The translations under genes and the position numbers were made by a program. Below, piece by piece: positions 28,286 to 36,597 of a stretch of 64,000 nucleotides of DNA. This DNA comes from Aurantimonas sp036549475. GTDB taxonomy: Bacteria > Pseudomonadota > Alphaproteobacteria > Rhizobiales > Rhizobiaceae. Under the pieces are notes generated by a model. That model saw only the letters and a list, made by a program, of their open reading frames with translations. It did no database searches and was not told the origin of the DNA. Position 1 is the first letter of the stretch. Each line of letters opens with the position of its first letter. The stretch lies in assembly GCF_036549475.1 (NCBI RefSeq), contig NZ_JAZHLI010000012.1, positions 29,932 to 93,931 on the forward strand. Direction: 5' to 3'.

Positions 28286-28885
28286 CTAGATGATGTTGGG
28301 GGCGTGCTTCGGCCGCTCGGTGCTGAACTCGACGGCAAAACCGTCTTCGATGTGCCGCACGATTCGGCCCGTGGTCGAGCCGAGGGTAATTCGCGAACCG
28401 ACTGCCGGGCGTATGCTGCTGGTCACCGCAGCGCCGGAAAGCGACAGGTCGATGATCTGCGCCGGATAGCGGCGGCCGTCGTCCAGCACCATGTCGACGA
28501 ACGGATTTTCCGGCGCGTTGCGCTCGTGCCGACGATCTTCCGGAAGCGCCAGTTCGTGGCGGTTGGCGAACCAGGTGAGCTGCGCCGCCAGCTTGTCGCG
28601 CTTGCGCGCCGTCGACTGGAAGGCCAGGTCGAAACCGCCTTCGAACACCCGAGAGACGAGGCCTTCCAGACGGCCGATATGATCGATGTAGACGATGATC
28701 CGCTCGTTCTCGGTGGGCACCACGGAAGCCGTGACCGAGACGTCCCCAGGTGACATGTTTTCCGCGCGGCAGGGAAATTCCGTCCGGTCCTCGCGCATGA
28801 AACGGCCGAGCAGGTCGATCCTGACGCGGCTGAAGCTGCCGGGTTCGGAGGGCTGCGAACGGGGCGCCTGGGCTATGGCTGACAT
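28286..28885 (-). CDS. PilZ domain protein, two PilZ-like halves
   Basis: 199 residues from the ATG at 28885; ATGs at 28897 and 28930 are alternatives, the last with GAGGG only two bases away. Both halves look PilZ-like: the first includes RIDLLGRFMREDRTEFPC and the second RRHERNAPENPFVDMVLDDGRRYPAQIIDLSLSGAAV. The RxxxR / DxSxxG c-di-GMP motif is best kept in the second half (DLSLSG). It probably senses c-di-GMP and affects motility or polysaccharide. It is monocistronic. Confidence 0.85.
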   Translation of the reverse strand: MSAIAQAPRSQPSEPGSFSRVRIDLLGRFMREDRTEFPCRAENMSPGDVSVTASVVPTENERIIVYIDHIGRLEGLVSRVFEGGFDLAFQSTARKRDKLAAQLTWFANRHELALPEDRRHERNAPENPFVDMVLDDGRRYPAQIIDLSLSGAAVTSSIRPAVGSRITLGSTTGRIVRHIEDGFAVEFSTERPKHAPNII

Positions 28886-29042
28886 CGCTACGACCATTTC
28901 TCGGGGCGTCGGCGGGAATTTCCGCAACATATCCCTCTTATCCCGGGAAGCTTAACGAAGGGTAAGACATGCCCGGAAAAGCTGCACGACATTAACCGTG
29001 CCGGACGAATGGATTTGCCGGCGCGCCAAGAGAGGGATAGCA

Positions 29043-29152
29043 ATGGTCAGGACAAACCCGGTCCTGTTCGACAGGTCCGACCTCAGGTTCCTGGCCCTCC
29101 AGTCACGGCAACCAGATTTCAGACCGCCCCGCGCCAAGCGGGGCGGTTTTTT
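29043..29152 (+). ncRNA. Candidate short transcript (small RNA or leader) ending in a strong terminator
   Basis: A perfect terminator at 29123-29152 has no ordinary + strand gene upstream of it. An ATG at 29043 preceded by AGAGGGA opens a frame that runs through the hairpin to 29309 and into the rhomboid start, so a normal coding gene is unlikely. A short regulatory RNA or a leader with premature termination upstream of the rhomboid gene would explain the arrangement. The 5' end is a guess. Confidence 0.35.
29123..29152 (+). terminator. Intrinsic terminator upstream of the rhomboid gene
   Basis: ACCGCCCCGC (29123-29132) pairs perfectly with GCGGGGCGGT (29138-29147), 5-nt loop, followed by a run of six T. 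It is on the + strand, 135 bp before the rhomboid start. Confidence 0.85.
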
Positions 29153-29286
29153 CGTGGCGGGCTGCCAGCGTAGCGCTGTCATCTGGCAAACCTGCCCCAT
29201 CTGCGGACCAGGCACCATGCGGATCGAGGGCGAGTATTGCCCGGCATCCGCCCGATGCAGCGCCGGACCGACGGGGAGCGACACGC

Positions 29287-30033
29287 GTGAGACCAGAAGA
29301 GAACGGTGAGCCACATGTCGAGGGTGCGGTGCCGCGGACGCATCCGCCGGCCTTCAACGTCCCGGGAATCATTCTCGTCCTGATCGCGGTTTTCGCGCTC
29401 GTGCATGTGGTCCGTGCCTACCTCCTCGGACCGGTCGCGGCGGCGCAGGCGCTGCTCGACCTCGCCTTCATTCCCGGATGTTACAGCGCCGGCGACCCCG
29501 TCTGCGGTTTTCGCACCCCCGGGGCTGACCTGTGGAGCCCGCTGAGCTATGCCTTCCTGCACGGCGACTGGACCCATTTCGGCGCGAATGCGGTCTGGCT
29601 GCTCGCTTTCGGCACACCCGTGGCCCGGCGTATTGGGGTCGCCCGGTTCCTGGCGTTCTGTACCGCCGGCGCGATCGCCGGGGCCGCGGCCTTCTACATC
29701 CTCAACCCGGCGCTGATCGTTCCGGTGATCGGGGCGTCGGGCGTCGTCTCCGCGCTGATGGGCGGCGCCTGCCGCTTTGCCTTCGGCGGGCGGATGTCGC
29801 TGGCGCCGGGCCGACCGGATCTGCCGCTCGTGTCGATCGGCGAATCGCTGGCGAACCGCACGGTCCTGATCTTCATCGCCGTGTTCTTCGGAACCAATCT
29901 CCTGATCGGCAGCGGCGTTGCCGGCGGAATGGGCGGCGGCGCCGTCGCATGGGAGGCCCATCTGGGCGGCTTCGCCTTCGGGTTCCTGCTCTTCCGCCTG
30001 TTCGACCCGCTGTCCCGGCCGGTCCGGCCCTGA
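29287..30033 (+). CDS. Rhomboid-family intramembrane serine protease
   Basis: 248 residues, GTG start with GGGGAG upstream. Six hydrophobic segments can be drawn. The catalytic Ser lies in GASGVVSALMG (about 155-165) and the catalytic His in AWEAHLGGFAFGF (about 218-230). HGDWTHFGANAVWLLAFG (about 92-109) gives the conserved His and Asn that stabilise the oxyanion. It cleaves within membranes; no target is indicated by neighbours. A terminator 135 bp upstream may control its expression. Confidence 0.93.
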   Translation: MRPEENGEPHVEGAVPRTHPPAFNVPGIILVLIAVFALVHVVRAYLLGPVAAAQALLDLAFIPGCYSAGDPVCGFRTPGADLWSPLSYAFLHGDWTHFGANAVWLLAFGTPVARRIGVARFLAFCTAGAIAGAAAFYILNPALIVPVIGASGVVSALMGGACRFAFGGRMSLAPGRPDLPLVSIGESLANRTVLIFIAVFFGTNLLIGSGVAGGMGGGAVAWEAHLGGFAFGFLLFRLFDPLSRPVRP

Positions 30034-30104
30034 GCCACGGCCTCTTGCCGTCGGCCTCGGAGTGGCACACCATTCCTTTGGGCATGTCAGCGGGAGGAGC
30101 GGCC

Positions 30105-30536
30105 ATGAACGTGCGTGACATACTGGAAGCCAAGGGACGGAACGTCATCACCCTGAAGCCGGAGGCGACGCTGGAGGAGGCGATGCAGGTCCTGGCTGGG
30201 CGGCGGATCGGCGCGATCGTTCTGACCGACGATGCCGACGGTGTCGCAGGAATCGTTTCGGAGCGCGATGTGGTGCGGGTTCTCGGGACCATTGGCGTCA
30301 GCGCCCTGTCCGAGAGCATCGGACAGATGATGACCGCGAATGTACGGACCTGCACCGAAGACACCACCGTGAACGAAGCCATGGAGATGATGACCACCGG
30401 CCGGTTCCGGCACCTGCCGGTCTGCCAGAACGGTCGCCTCATCGGCATCATCTCGATCGGCGACGTGGTCAAGCAACGCATCGAGGAGGTGGAGCGCGAA
30501 GCCCTGCAGATGCGCGAGTACATCGCTGCAGGTTGA
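30105..30536 (+). CDS. Tandem CBS-domain protein
   Basis: 143 residues from the ATG at 30105, with GGGAGGAG upstream. There are two CBS motifs, about residues 10-65 and 75-135 (GAIVLTDDADGVAGIVSERDVVR and RHLPVCQNGRLIGIISIGDVVK). Stand-alone CBS pairs bind adenine nucleotides and often regulate partner proteins. The rhomboid gene is 71 bp upstream; co-transcription is possible. Confidence 0.93.
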   Translation: MNVRDILEAKGRNVITLKPEATLEEAMQVLAGRRIGAIVLTDDADGVAGIVSERDVVRVLGTIGVSALSESIGQMMTANVRTCTEDTTVNEAMEMMTTGRFRHLPVCQNGRLIGIISIGDVVKQRIEEVEREALQMREYIAAG

Positions 30537-30584
30537 GTTTGCGTCTGGGGCCCGCCTTGGGCTCGGCGCTCGGGCAGGAGCCCG

Positions 30585-31568
30585 CTAGCGCGTCGCGTCC
30601 GCCGCCAGCTCGGTCATGCGGCGGATTTCGGCGATCCGGCTGATCGTCGCCTCGTAGCCGTGGTCGATGGCTTCGCGGGCCCGGTAGAATTCCGACAGGC
30701 CGATGTCGCGCACCCGCGGTTGTAGCGACAGGTCCGGCGGGTCGCCGGCCAGGCGTGCGCGCGAGATGCGATCCTGAATGATGTTGAAGGCATCGACCAT
30801 GGACCGGGCCATCCCGAGCTTCTCGCGCCGCTGGGCCAGATCGTCGAGGGGAGGTTCGCCACGCGTGCCGTCGGCCAGATCGAGACCTTGGGCCGGGATG
30901 CTCGCCGGGTCGGCCCGCATGCGCATCACCGCGGCGCGTCCGAACAGGTCGTAGTGCAGATTGACCGCCACGACGAAGCGTTCCTCGTAGACGCGGCATA
31001 CGCTGACCGGAACCGGATTGACAAGCGCGCCGTCCATCAGGCTGCGGCCGCCGCACTCCAGCGGCTCGAACACGCCGGGCAGGGCATAGGAGGCGCGCAT
31101 GGCCAGCACGAGCGAGCCGGAATCGATCCATACCTCATGACCGCTGCGTGCTTCGGTCGCCACGCAGACCAGTGGCCGGTCGAGGTCTTCGATTCGCAGA
31201 TCGGACAGGGCTTCGGACAGGCGCCGGCTGAGGCGCATGCCGCCGATCAGCCCGCCGGCACCGAAGCGGAAGTCGAGAAAGCGGATCAGGCCGCGCCGCG
31301 TGAGTGACAGCGCGAAGGCTTCGAGTTCATCCAGTTTGCCGGCGAGATAGCAGCCCCCGACAAGCGCGCCGATCGAGGTTCCGGCGATCATCGAGATCGG
31401 CAGGCCCGCTTCGTCGAAGGCACGCAGGACGCCGATATGGGCCCAGCCGCGCGCCGCGCCGCCACCCAGTGCCAATGCGATGCCGGGCTGCTTGCGGCCG
31501 GCTGCCTGACGGGGCGGGGGCGCCTCTGTCACAGGTCCGTCCCGCCGGTTGAATACCCGATCGAGCAT
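30585..31568 (-). CDS. Patatin-like phospholipase (RssA type)
   Basis: 327 residues. The N-terminal oxyanion loop is LALGGGAARGWAHIGVLRA, the nucleophile elbow GTSIGALVGG (Ser about residue 65) and the catalytic Asp in DGALVNPVPV (about 178). This Ser-Asp dyad pattern places it in the bacterial RssA/NTE-type patatins, active on phospholipids or lysophospholipids. No secretion signal is seen, so it is probably cytosolic or membrane-associated. A monocistronic minus-strand gene. Confidence 0.92.
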   Translation of the reverse strand: MLDRVFNRRDGPVTEAPPPRQAAGRKQPGIALALGGGAARGWAHIGVLRAFDEAGLPISMIAGTSIGALVGGCYLAGKLDELEAFALSLTRRGLIRFLDFRFGAGGLIGGMRLSRRLSEALSDLRIEDLDRPLVCVATEARSGHEVWIDSGSLVLAMRASYALPGVFEPLECGGRSLMDGALVNPVPVSVCRVYEERFVVAVNLHYDLFGRAAVMRMRADPASIPAQGLDLADGTRGEPPLDDLAQRREKLGMARSMVDAFNIIQDRISRARLAGDPPDLSLQPRVRDIGLSEFYRAREAIDHGYEATISRIAEIRRMTELAADATR

Positions 31569-31639
31569 CTGCGTCGCTCCGGCTGGTCATCACGATCAAT
31601 GGGTCATGATGCGCCTATAGTTTGATCAACTGCTTAAGC

Positions 31640-32083
31640 TTAGCTGGCGACGGAATCTCCGATCGACAAGGCGTCGAGCCCGCGTCCGTCGGCGGAGACG
31701 CGGCGGTAGAAACAGGTGTCGCGGCCTGTGTGGCAGGTGTCCTCGGGCTTGGCCACGGAGACCTTGAGCCAGACCGCGTCCTGATCGCAGTCGATGCGCA
31801 CATCCGTGACGCTCTGCAGCGCGCCGGAGGTCTCGCCCTTCTTCCACAACGACTGCCGCGAGCGCGACCAGTAATGGGCGATTCCCGTTGCCAGGGTGCG
31901 GTCCAGCGCGTCGGCGTTCATGTGCGCGACCATCAGGAGATCGCCGGACGCCGCATCCGTCACGACGGCGGTCACCAGGCCGGCCGCGTCGAAGCGCGGG
32001 CGCAGGACCATGCCCTCTTCCTGCTCCTGGCGGTCCGGGGAAGGGGCGGCGAACGGCGATGCGGGTGAGGCGTCAGATGTCAC
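31640..32083 (-). CDS. hisI: Phosphoribosyl-AMP cyclohydrolase
   Basis: 147 residues starting at a GTG that overlaps the folE stop by 4 nt (GTGA). The enzyme motifs are all present: LMVAHMNADALDRTL, HYWSRSRQSLWKKGETSG, DCDQDAVWLKV and the zinc-binding CHTGRDTCFYR. It opens the adenine ring in histidine biosynthesis. It is not fused to HisE, as usual in alphaproteobacteria. Confidence 0.93.
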   Translation of the reverse strand: MTSDASPASPFAAPSPDRQEQEEGMVLRPRFDAAGLVTAVVTDAASGDLLMVAHMNADALDRTLATGIAHYWSRSRQSLWKKGETSGALQSVTDVRIDCDQDAVWLKVSVAKPEDTCHTGRDTCFYRRVSADGRGLDALSIGDSVAS

Positions 32084-32703
32084 TTGCGGCTGCTGGCCTG
32101 GGCGAGAAAGCGGGTCTTCAGCTCGCCGTCCTCGGCGAAAACACCCTGGAAGGCGGAGGTGATGGTCATCGATCCCTTGGACCGGATGCCGCGCATGGAC
32201 ATGCACATGTGCTCGGCCTCGATCATCACGGCGATGCCCTTGGGCACCAGCATGCCGGCGATCGCCGAGGCGATCTGCGCAGTCATCGATTCCTGCGTCT
32301 GGAGCCTGCGGCCATAGATGTCGACGACGCGGGCGATCTTCGACAGGCCCAGCACGCGGCCGTCCGGCACATAGGCGACATGCGCCTTGCCGATGATCGG
32401 CACCATGTGGTGCTCGCAGTGGGAGTGGAAGTCGATGTCGCGGACGAGCACCATGTCGTCATAGCCCGAGACGTCCTGGAAGGTCCGGCCGAGAACGTCG
32501 CCGGCCTCGAGCCGGTAGCCGCCGAACAGCTCCTCATAGGCCTTCACCACGCGGGAAGGGGTCTCCAGCAGGCCTTCGCGCGTCGGATCCTCGCCGATCC
32601 AGCGCAGCAACGTCGCGACCGCAGCCTCGGCCTCGGCCCGGCTCGGCCGGTCGGACTCGCGGTCGTCCGCTGCTTCGGGGAATTTCTTGACGACGGATTC
32701 CAT
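32080..32703 (-). CDS. folE: GTP cyclohydrolase I
   Basis: 207 residues from the ATG at 32703, the normal FolE length; in-frame ATGs at 32817 and 32934 would add a non-conserved extension. The motifs are DIDFHSHCEHHMVPIIGKAH (zinc Cys and His), LGLSKIARVVDIYGRRLQTQE and HMCMSMRGIRSKGS, with the second zinc Cys. It makes 7,8-dihydroneopterin triphosphate for folate. hisI is translationally coupled downstream. Confidence 0.93.
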   Translation of the reverse strand: MESVVKKFPEAADDRESDRPSRAEAEAAVATLLRWIGEDPTREGLLETPSRVVKAYEELFGGYRLEAGDVLGRTFQDVSGYDDMVLVRDIDFHSHCEHHMVPIIGKAHVAYVPDGRVLGLSKIARVVDIYGRRLQTQESMTAQIASAIAGMLVPKGIAVMIEAEHMCMSMRGIRSKGSMTITSAFQGVFAEDGELKTRFLAQASSRK

Positions 32704-32963
32704 GTCGTTGCGCTCCGGTGCCGTGGGAATGCGCGCGGCGATCCACTGCGAGTGATGGTCGGGGTTCTTGGCCGGACGGCCCGCCCGGCCCGCAAGGGAA
32801 ATCTTCGTCACGCTCATCTCTATCTTCGGTAGCCTGTCAGGACCGCTTGCGTTGCAGCCGACCGCAACGGGCGACTTTCGAACCGGTGCCACGCGTCCTA
32901 TATAATTTCCGAGCGAACGAATTGACAGGGCCATCGGCGTTTGCGCGATGGATTGGTGTGCAT

Positions 32964-33410
32964 GTGATCGACGACGTCTACAACGCGCGGATACTGGAAC
33001 TGGCCGGAAACATCCCCCGGGTCGGGCGGCTGGAGGAACCGGATGCCAGCGCGACGGCCCATTCCAAGCTCTGCGGCTCGACCGTGACGATCGATCTGAA
33101 GTTGGCGGACGGTGTCGTGGCGGACTTCGCCCACGAGGTGAAGGCCTGTGCCCTGGGCCAGGCCGCGTCGTCGGTGATGGCGAGCCATGTCGTCGGCGCC
33201 ACGCCCAACGAGTTGCGGGCGACGCGCGAGACGATGCGGCGGATGCTCAAGGAGAACGGTGCGCCGCCGGAAGGCCGCTTCGCCGATCTGAGATTTCTCG
33301 AGCCGGTGCGTGAATACAAGGCGCGCCATGCCTCGACCATGCTGACCTTCGACGCCGTGGTCGATGCGCTCGACCAGATCGCCGCCCGCGCAAAGAGCGC
33401 CGCGGCGTGA
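32964..33410 (+). CDS. Iron-sulfur cluster assembly scaffold protein (NifU/IscU N-terminal type)
   Basis: 148 residues from the GTG at 32964, giving the usual start IDDVYNARILELAG; a GTG two codons upstream is also possible. The first two scaffold cysteines are in KLCGSTVTIDL and VKACALGQAASSVMAS. At the third Cys position, the expected motif is replaced by KARHASTMLTF, so only two of the three ligands remain, as in a subgroup of alphaproteobacterial homologues. It may carry or modify clusters instead of acting as the main scaffold. It is divergent from folE, followed by yidD. Confidence 0.88.
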   Translation: MIDDVYNARILELAGNIPRVGRLEEPDASATAHSKLCGSTVTIDLKLADGVVADFAHEVKACALGQAASSVMASHVVGATPNELRATRETMRRMLKENGAPPEGRFADLRFLEPVREYKARHASTMLTFDAVVDALDQIAARAKSAAA

Positions 33411-33458
33411 TCGTCGCGCGACGGGCATACGCCCGCGCACAAGCAGGGCGGTAGCGTC

Positions 33459-33866
33459 ATGTGCGACGGCCAGCCTCGTGGCGACAGGGACACCATCGCG
33501 CCTCCTTCGGTCCCGGACGAGCCAGCGGGGCGCAACTATTCCGCGCCCTGGAGGCGGAGCCCCGGGCGGCTTCTGGGCATCGGGCTGGTGCGCAGCTATC
33601 AGCTGACGCTGTCGCCGCTGATCGGCAGCCATTGCCGGCACCTGCCGACCTGCTCGGAATACGCCTTTGAGGCGCTCGCTCGCCATGGCCTGTGGAGTGG
33701 CGGCTGGCTCTCCCTGTTCCGCATCGGGCGCTGCGGGCCGTTCGGCACGAGCGGGATCGACAACGTCCCGCCGACGCTGCCGGCCGCCCATCGCTGGTGG
33801 ACGCCCTGGCGGCTGCTGCGGGCGGGCGATTTACCTGCAGGACAGAGCGCGCCCGGACCCCGCTGA
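33459..33866 (+). CDS. yidD: Membrane protein insertion efficiency factor YidD
   Basis: 135 residues; the core CRHLPTCSEYAFEALARHG (about 58-76) has the paired cysteines of YidD. GIGLVRSYQLTLSPLIGSHC precedes it. It helps YidC-dependent insertion at the inner membrane. The N-terminal ~35 residues are a non-conserved extension, so a later start is conceivable, though no better one is in frame. Confidence 0.92.
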   Translation: MCDGQPRGDRDTIAPPSVPDEPAGRNYSAPWRRSPGRLLGIGLVRSYQLTLSPLIGSHCRHLPTCSEYAFEALARHGLWSGGWLSLFRIGRCGPFGTSGIDNVPPTLPAAHRWWTPWRLLRAGDLPAGQSAPGPR

Positions 33867-33869
33867 CGC

Positions 33870-34361
33870 TCAGAAGTCGCGCGGGATCCGCAGCACCTGG
33901 CCGGGAAAGATCAGGCTCGGGTTGGCGACGATATGCTGGTTCGCCTGGTGGATCACCAGAAACGCGCCGGCATCGTCGTAATAGCGCAGTGCCAGTTTGG
34001 AGAGTGTGTCGCCGGTGGTGACCACATGCTGCCAGAACCCGCTGTAGCCTGGCAGGATCAGCGGCCCGTAGAGCACCGGCACCGTGACCGTGGGCGCGGG
34101 GATGCCGTCTTCGCCGCCGCTGTCGTCGGACACGGTGACGAACAGCCGGTTCAGGGTGAAGGCCGTGCCGTCGGGAATGTCGACCGCGGCCTGGAACTGC
34201 CGGATGGATGTCGAGCCGGCGGAGGCGGAGGCGGAGACTTCGTCATGACCCTCGCCGATGAGGATCGACAGATGGCCTTCGAAGCCAACCGCATTGCCCG
34301 CGATCAGGATACGGTTTCCGACAAGGTCGAAAGGCTTCGGCTGCAAGATTTCGATGTTCAT
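33870..34361 (-). CDS. LysM-domain protein with an immunoglobulin-like (Gmad2-type) N-terminal domain
   Basis: 163 residues from the ATG at 34361, with AAGGAG 8 nt upstream; the frame continues upstream only as a shadow of thrS. The N-terminal ~100 residues (IEILQPKPFDLVGNRILIAGNAVGFEG) resemble the Gmad2 immunoglobulin-like domain. A LysM motif occupies about residues 112-160: VTTGDTLSKLALRYYDD to IFPGQVLRIP. No signal peptide is visible. It may bind peptidoglycan if exported by another route. Confidence 0.8.
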   Translation of the reverse strand: MNIEILQPKPFDLVGNRILIAGNAVGFEGHLSILIGEGHDEVSASASAGSTSIRQFQAAVDIPDGTAFTLNRLFVTVSDDSGGEDGIPAPTVTVPVLYGPLILPGYSGFWQHVVTTGDTLSKLALRYYDDAGAFLVIHQANQHIVANPSLIFPGQVLRIPRDF

Positions 34362-34511
34362 CGAACTGGCTCCTTGCATCGGAACGCCGCATCCAAATAT
34401 ATCCCGGCCGAACTCCGCAAGCAATCGGACCCGACTGCTCACGTTCGGCCGGCCCATGCCGGTCACAACAACCACCCGCGACCGTAGGCGGGACTGGAAA
34501 GAAAGAGATAC

Positions 34512-36491
34512 ATGATGGCGAACGCCGTTTCCCTGTCCTTCCCCGATGGATCCGTGCGCGAATACGACGCTGCGACCAGCGGCCGCGACATCGCCGCCGG
34601 CATTTCCAAGTCGCTCGTCAAGAAGTCCGTCGCCTATTCGCTCGATGGCGAGGTGCGCGACCTGTCCGATCCGATCGGGCGCGCCGGCGCGATCGAGATC
34701 ATCACCCGCGACGATCCGCGTGCGCTGGAACTGATCCGCCACGACGCCGCCCATGTCATGGCCGAGGCGGTGCAGGAATTGTGGCCGGGCACCCAGGTCA
34801 CGATCGGCCCGGTGATCGAGAACGGCTTCTTCTACGACTTCGCCCGCGACGCCCCCTTCACGCCCGACGATCTGCCGGTCATCGAGAAGAAGATGACGGA
34901 GATCATCCGTCGCAACGCGCCTTTCACCAAGGAGGTGTGGTCGCGCGACAAGGCCAAGTCCGTCTTTGGCGAGAAGGGCGAGGCCTACAAGGTCGAGCTC
35001 GTCGACGCGATCCCGGAAGGCCAGGACCTGAAGATCTACAGCCAGGGCGACTGGTTCGATCTGTGCCGCGGGCCGCACATGGCCGCGACCGGCCAGATCG
35101 GCGACGCCTTCAAGCTGATGAAGGTGGCCGGCGCCTATTGGCGCGGCGATTCCAGCAATCCGATGCTGACGCGCATCTACGGCACGGCCTGGGCGACACA
35201 GGACCAGCTCAAGGCCTATCTCCACATGCTGGAGGAGGCCGAGAAGCGCGACCATCGCCGGCTCGGCCGCGAGATGGACCTGTTCCATTTCCAGGAGGAC
35301 GCGCCGGGCACGGTGTTCTGGCATCCCAAGGGCTGGCGCCTCTACCAGACGCTTGTCTCCTATGTGCGCCGACGCCAGGATGCCGAGGGCTACCAGGAGG
35401 TGAATGCACCGCAGCTTCTGGAGCGCTCACTCTGGGAGACGTCCGGGCACTGGGAGAAATACCACGAGGACATGTTCGTCACCGAGACGGAGGACGAGCG
35501 GGTCTTCGCGTTGAAGCCGATGAACTGCCCGGGCCACGTGCAGATCTTCAAGCACGGGCTGAAGAGCTACCGCGACCTGCCGCTGAAGATTGCCGAGTTC
35601 GGCGCCGTGCATCGCTACGAGCCGTCGGGCGCGCTGCACGGGCTGATGCGCGTGCGCGCCTTCACGCAGGACGACGCCCACGTCTTCTGCACCGAGGAGC
35701 AGATCACGGCCGAGAGCCTGAAGATCAACGAGCTGATCCTGTCGATCTATCGCGATTTCGGCTTCGAGGACGTGCTGGTGAAGCTCTCCACCCGGCCCGA
35801 GAAGCGCGTCGGATCGGATGAGCTCTGGGACAAGGCGGAAGCGTCGATGCGCGACGTCCTGGCCATCATCGAGGAGCAGGGCAAGGGCCATATCACCACG
35901 GCGATCGCCGAGGGCGACGGCGCGTTCTACGGCCCGAAATACGAATACACCCTGCGCGACGCGATCGGCCGGCAATGGCAGGTCGGCACCAACCAGGTGG
36001 ACTTCAACCTGCCGGGCCGCTTCGGCGCCTTCTACATCGACCGCGATTCGGAAAAGAAGACGCCGGTGATGCTGCATCGGGCGATGCTGGGCTCGGTAGA
36101 GCGCTTCATCGGAATCCTGATCGAGAATTGCGCCGGGCACCTGCCGCTGTGGCTGTCGCCGCTGCAGGTGGTCGTCGCGACGATCACCTCGGAGGCCGAC
36201 GACTACGCCATCGCCGTCGCCGAGGAACTGCGGCAGGCCGGGCTGCAGGTCGAGACCGATCTTCGCAACGAGAAGATCAACTACAAGGTCCGCGAGCACT
36301 CCATGGCCAAGGTGCCGGTGATCATGGTCTGCGGCAAGCGCGAGGCCGAGGAGCGGACCGTCAACATCCGCCGTCTCGGCGCCCGCGACCAGACGCCCAT
36401 GGCCCTGGACGCGGCTGTCGCCGCGCTCGCCGACGAGGCGGTGCCGCCGGACCTCAAGCGGCGCCAGCAGGCCCGGCGCGCAGCCGCCTGA
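34512..36491 (+). CDS. thrS: Threonyl-tRNA synthetase
   Basis: 659 residues. The order is TGS domain (1-65), editing domain with RHDAAHVMAEAV (HxxxH) near residue 76, catalytic core with zinc ligands in MNCPGHVQIFK and motif 3 MLHRAMLGSVERFIG, and a C-terminal anticodon-binding domain with KINYKVREHSMAKVP. The ATG at 34512 is preceded by AAAGAAAGAGA; ATG at 34515 is the alternative. No T-box or leader peptide is seen upstream. Confidence 0.97.
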   Translation: MMANAVSLSFPDGSVREYDAATSGRDIAAGISKSLVKKSVAYSLDGEVRDLSDPIGRAGAIEIITRDDPRALELIRHDAAHVMAEAVQELWPGTQVTIGPVIENGFFYDFARDAPFTPDDLPVIEKKMTEIIRRNAPFTKEVWSRDKAKSVFGEKGEAYKVELVDAIPEGQDLKIYSQGDWFDLCRGPHMAATGQIGDAFKLMKVAGAYWRGDSSNPMLTRIYGTAWATQDQLKAYLHMLEEAEKRDHRRLGREMDLFHFQEDAPGTVFWHPKGWRLYQTLVSYVRRRQDAEGYQEVNAPQLLERSLWETSGHWEKYHEDMFVTETEDERVFALKPMNCPGHVQIFKHGLKSYRDLPLKIAEFGAVHRYEPSGALHGLMRVRAFTQDDAHVFCTEEQITAESLKINELILSIYRDFGFEDVLVKLSTRPEKRVGSDELWDKAEASMRDVLAIIEEQGKGHITTAIAEGDGAFYGPKYEYTLRDAIGRQWQVGTNQVDFNLPGRFGAFYIDRDSEKKTPVMLHRAMLGSVERFIGILIENCAGHLPLWLSPLQVVVATITSEADDYAIAVAEELRQAGLQVETDLRNEKINYKVREHSMAKVPVIMVCGKREAEERTVNIRRLGARDQTPMALDAAVAALADEAVPPDLKRRQQARRAAA

Positions 36492-36502
36492 GACAGGATT
36501 GC

Positions 36503-36540
36503 AACGGGTCGCGGACAAGACGCCGCGGCCCGTTTCTGTC
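36503..36540 (+). terminator. Probable thrS terminator
   Basis: AACGGGTCGCGG (36503-36514) pairs with CCGCGGCCCGTT (36523-36534), one G-T wobble, 8-nt loop, then TTCTGTC with only a short T-run. It starts 12 bp after the thrS stop. Confidence 0.6.
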
Positions 36541-36597
36541 ATCGGCGCGTCATCGATCGGCGGCTATGGACGGGAAAACGGTTCATGGCCCCTGCCG

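Noticed and set aside
31621..31630. TTTGATCAAC near the patatin/hisI region as an FNR/FixK box
   Set aside because: TTGA and TCAA overlap directly without the six-base spacing required.
34362..35324. N-terminal extension of the LysM protein opposite thrS
   Set aside because: The upstream part is thrS antisense; AAGGAG at the ATG at 34361 marks the real start.
36499..36597. N-terminal extension of the acyltransferase from a TTG at 36499
   Set aside because: It would place the likely thrS terminator inside the gene, and the residues are not conserved in character.
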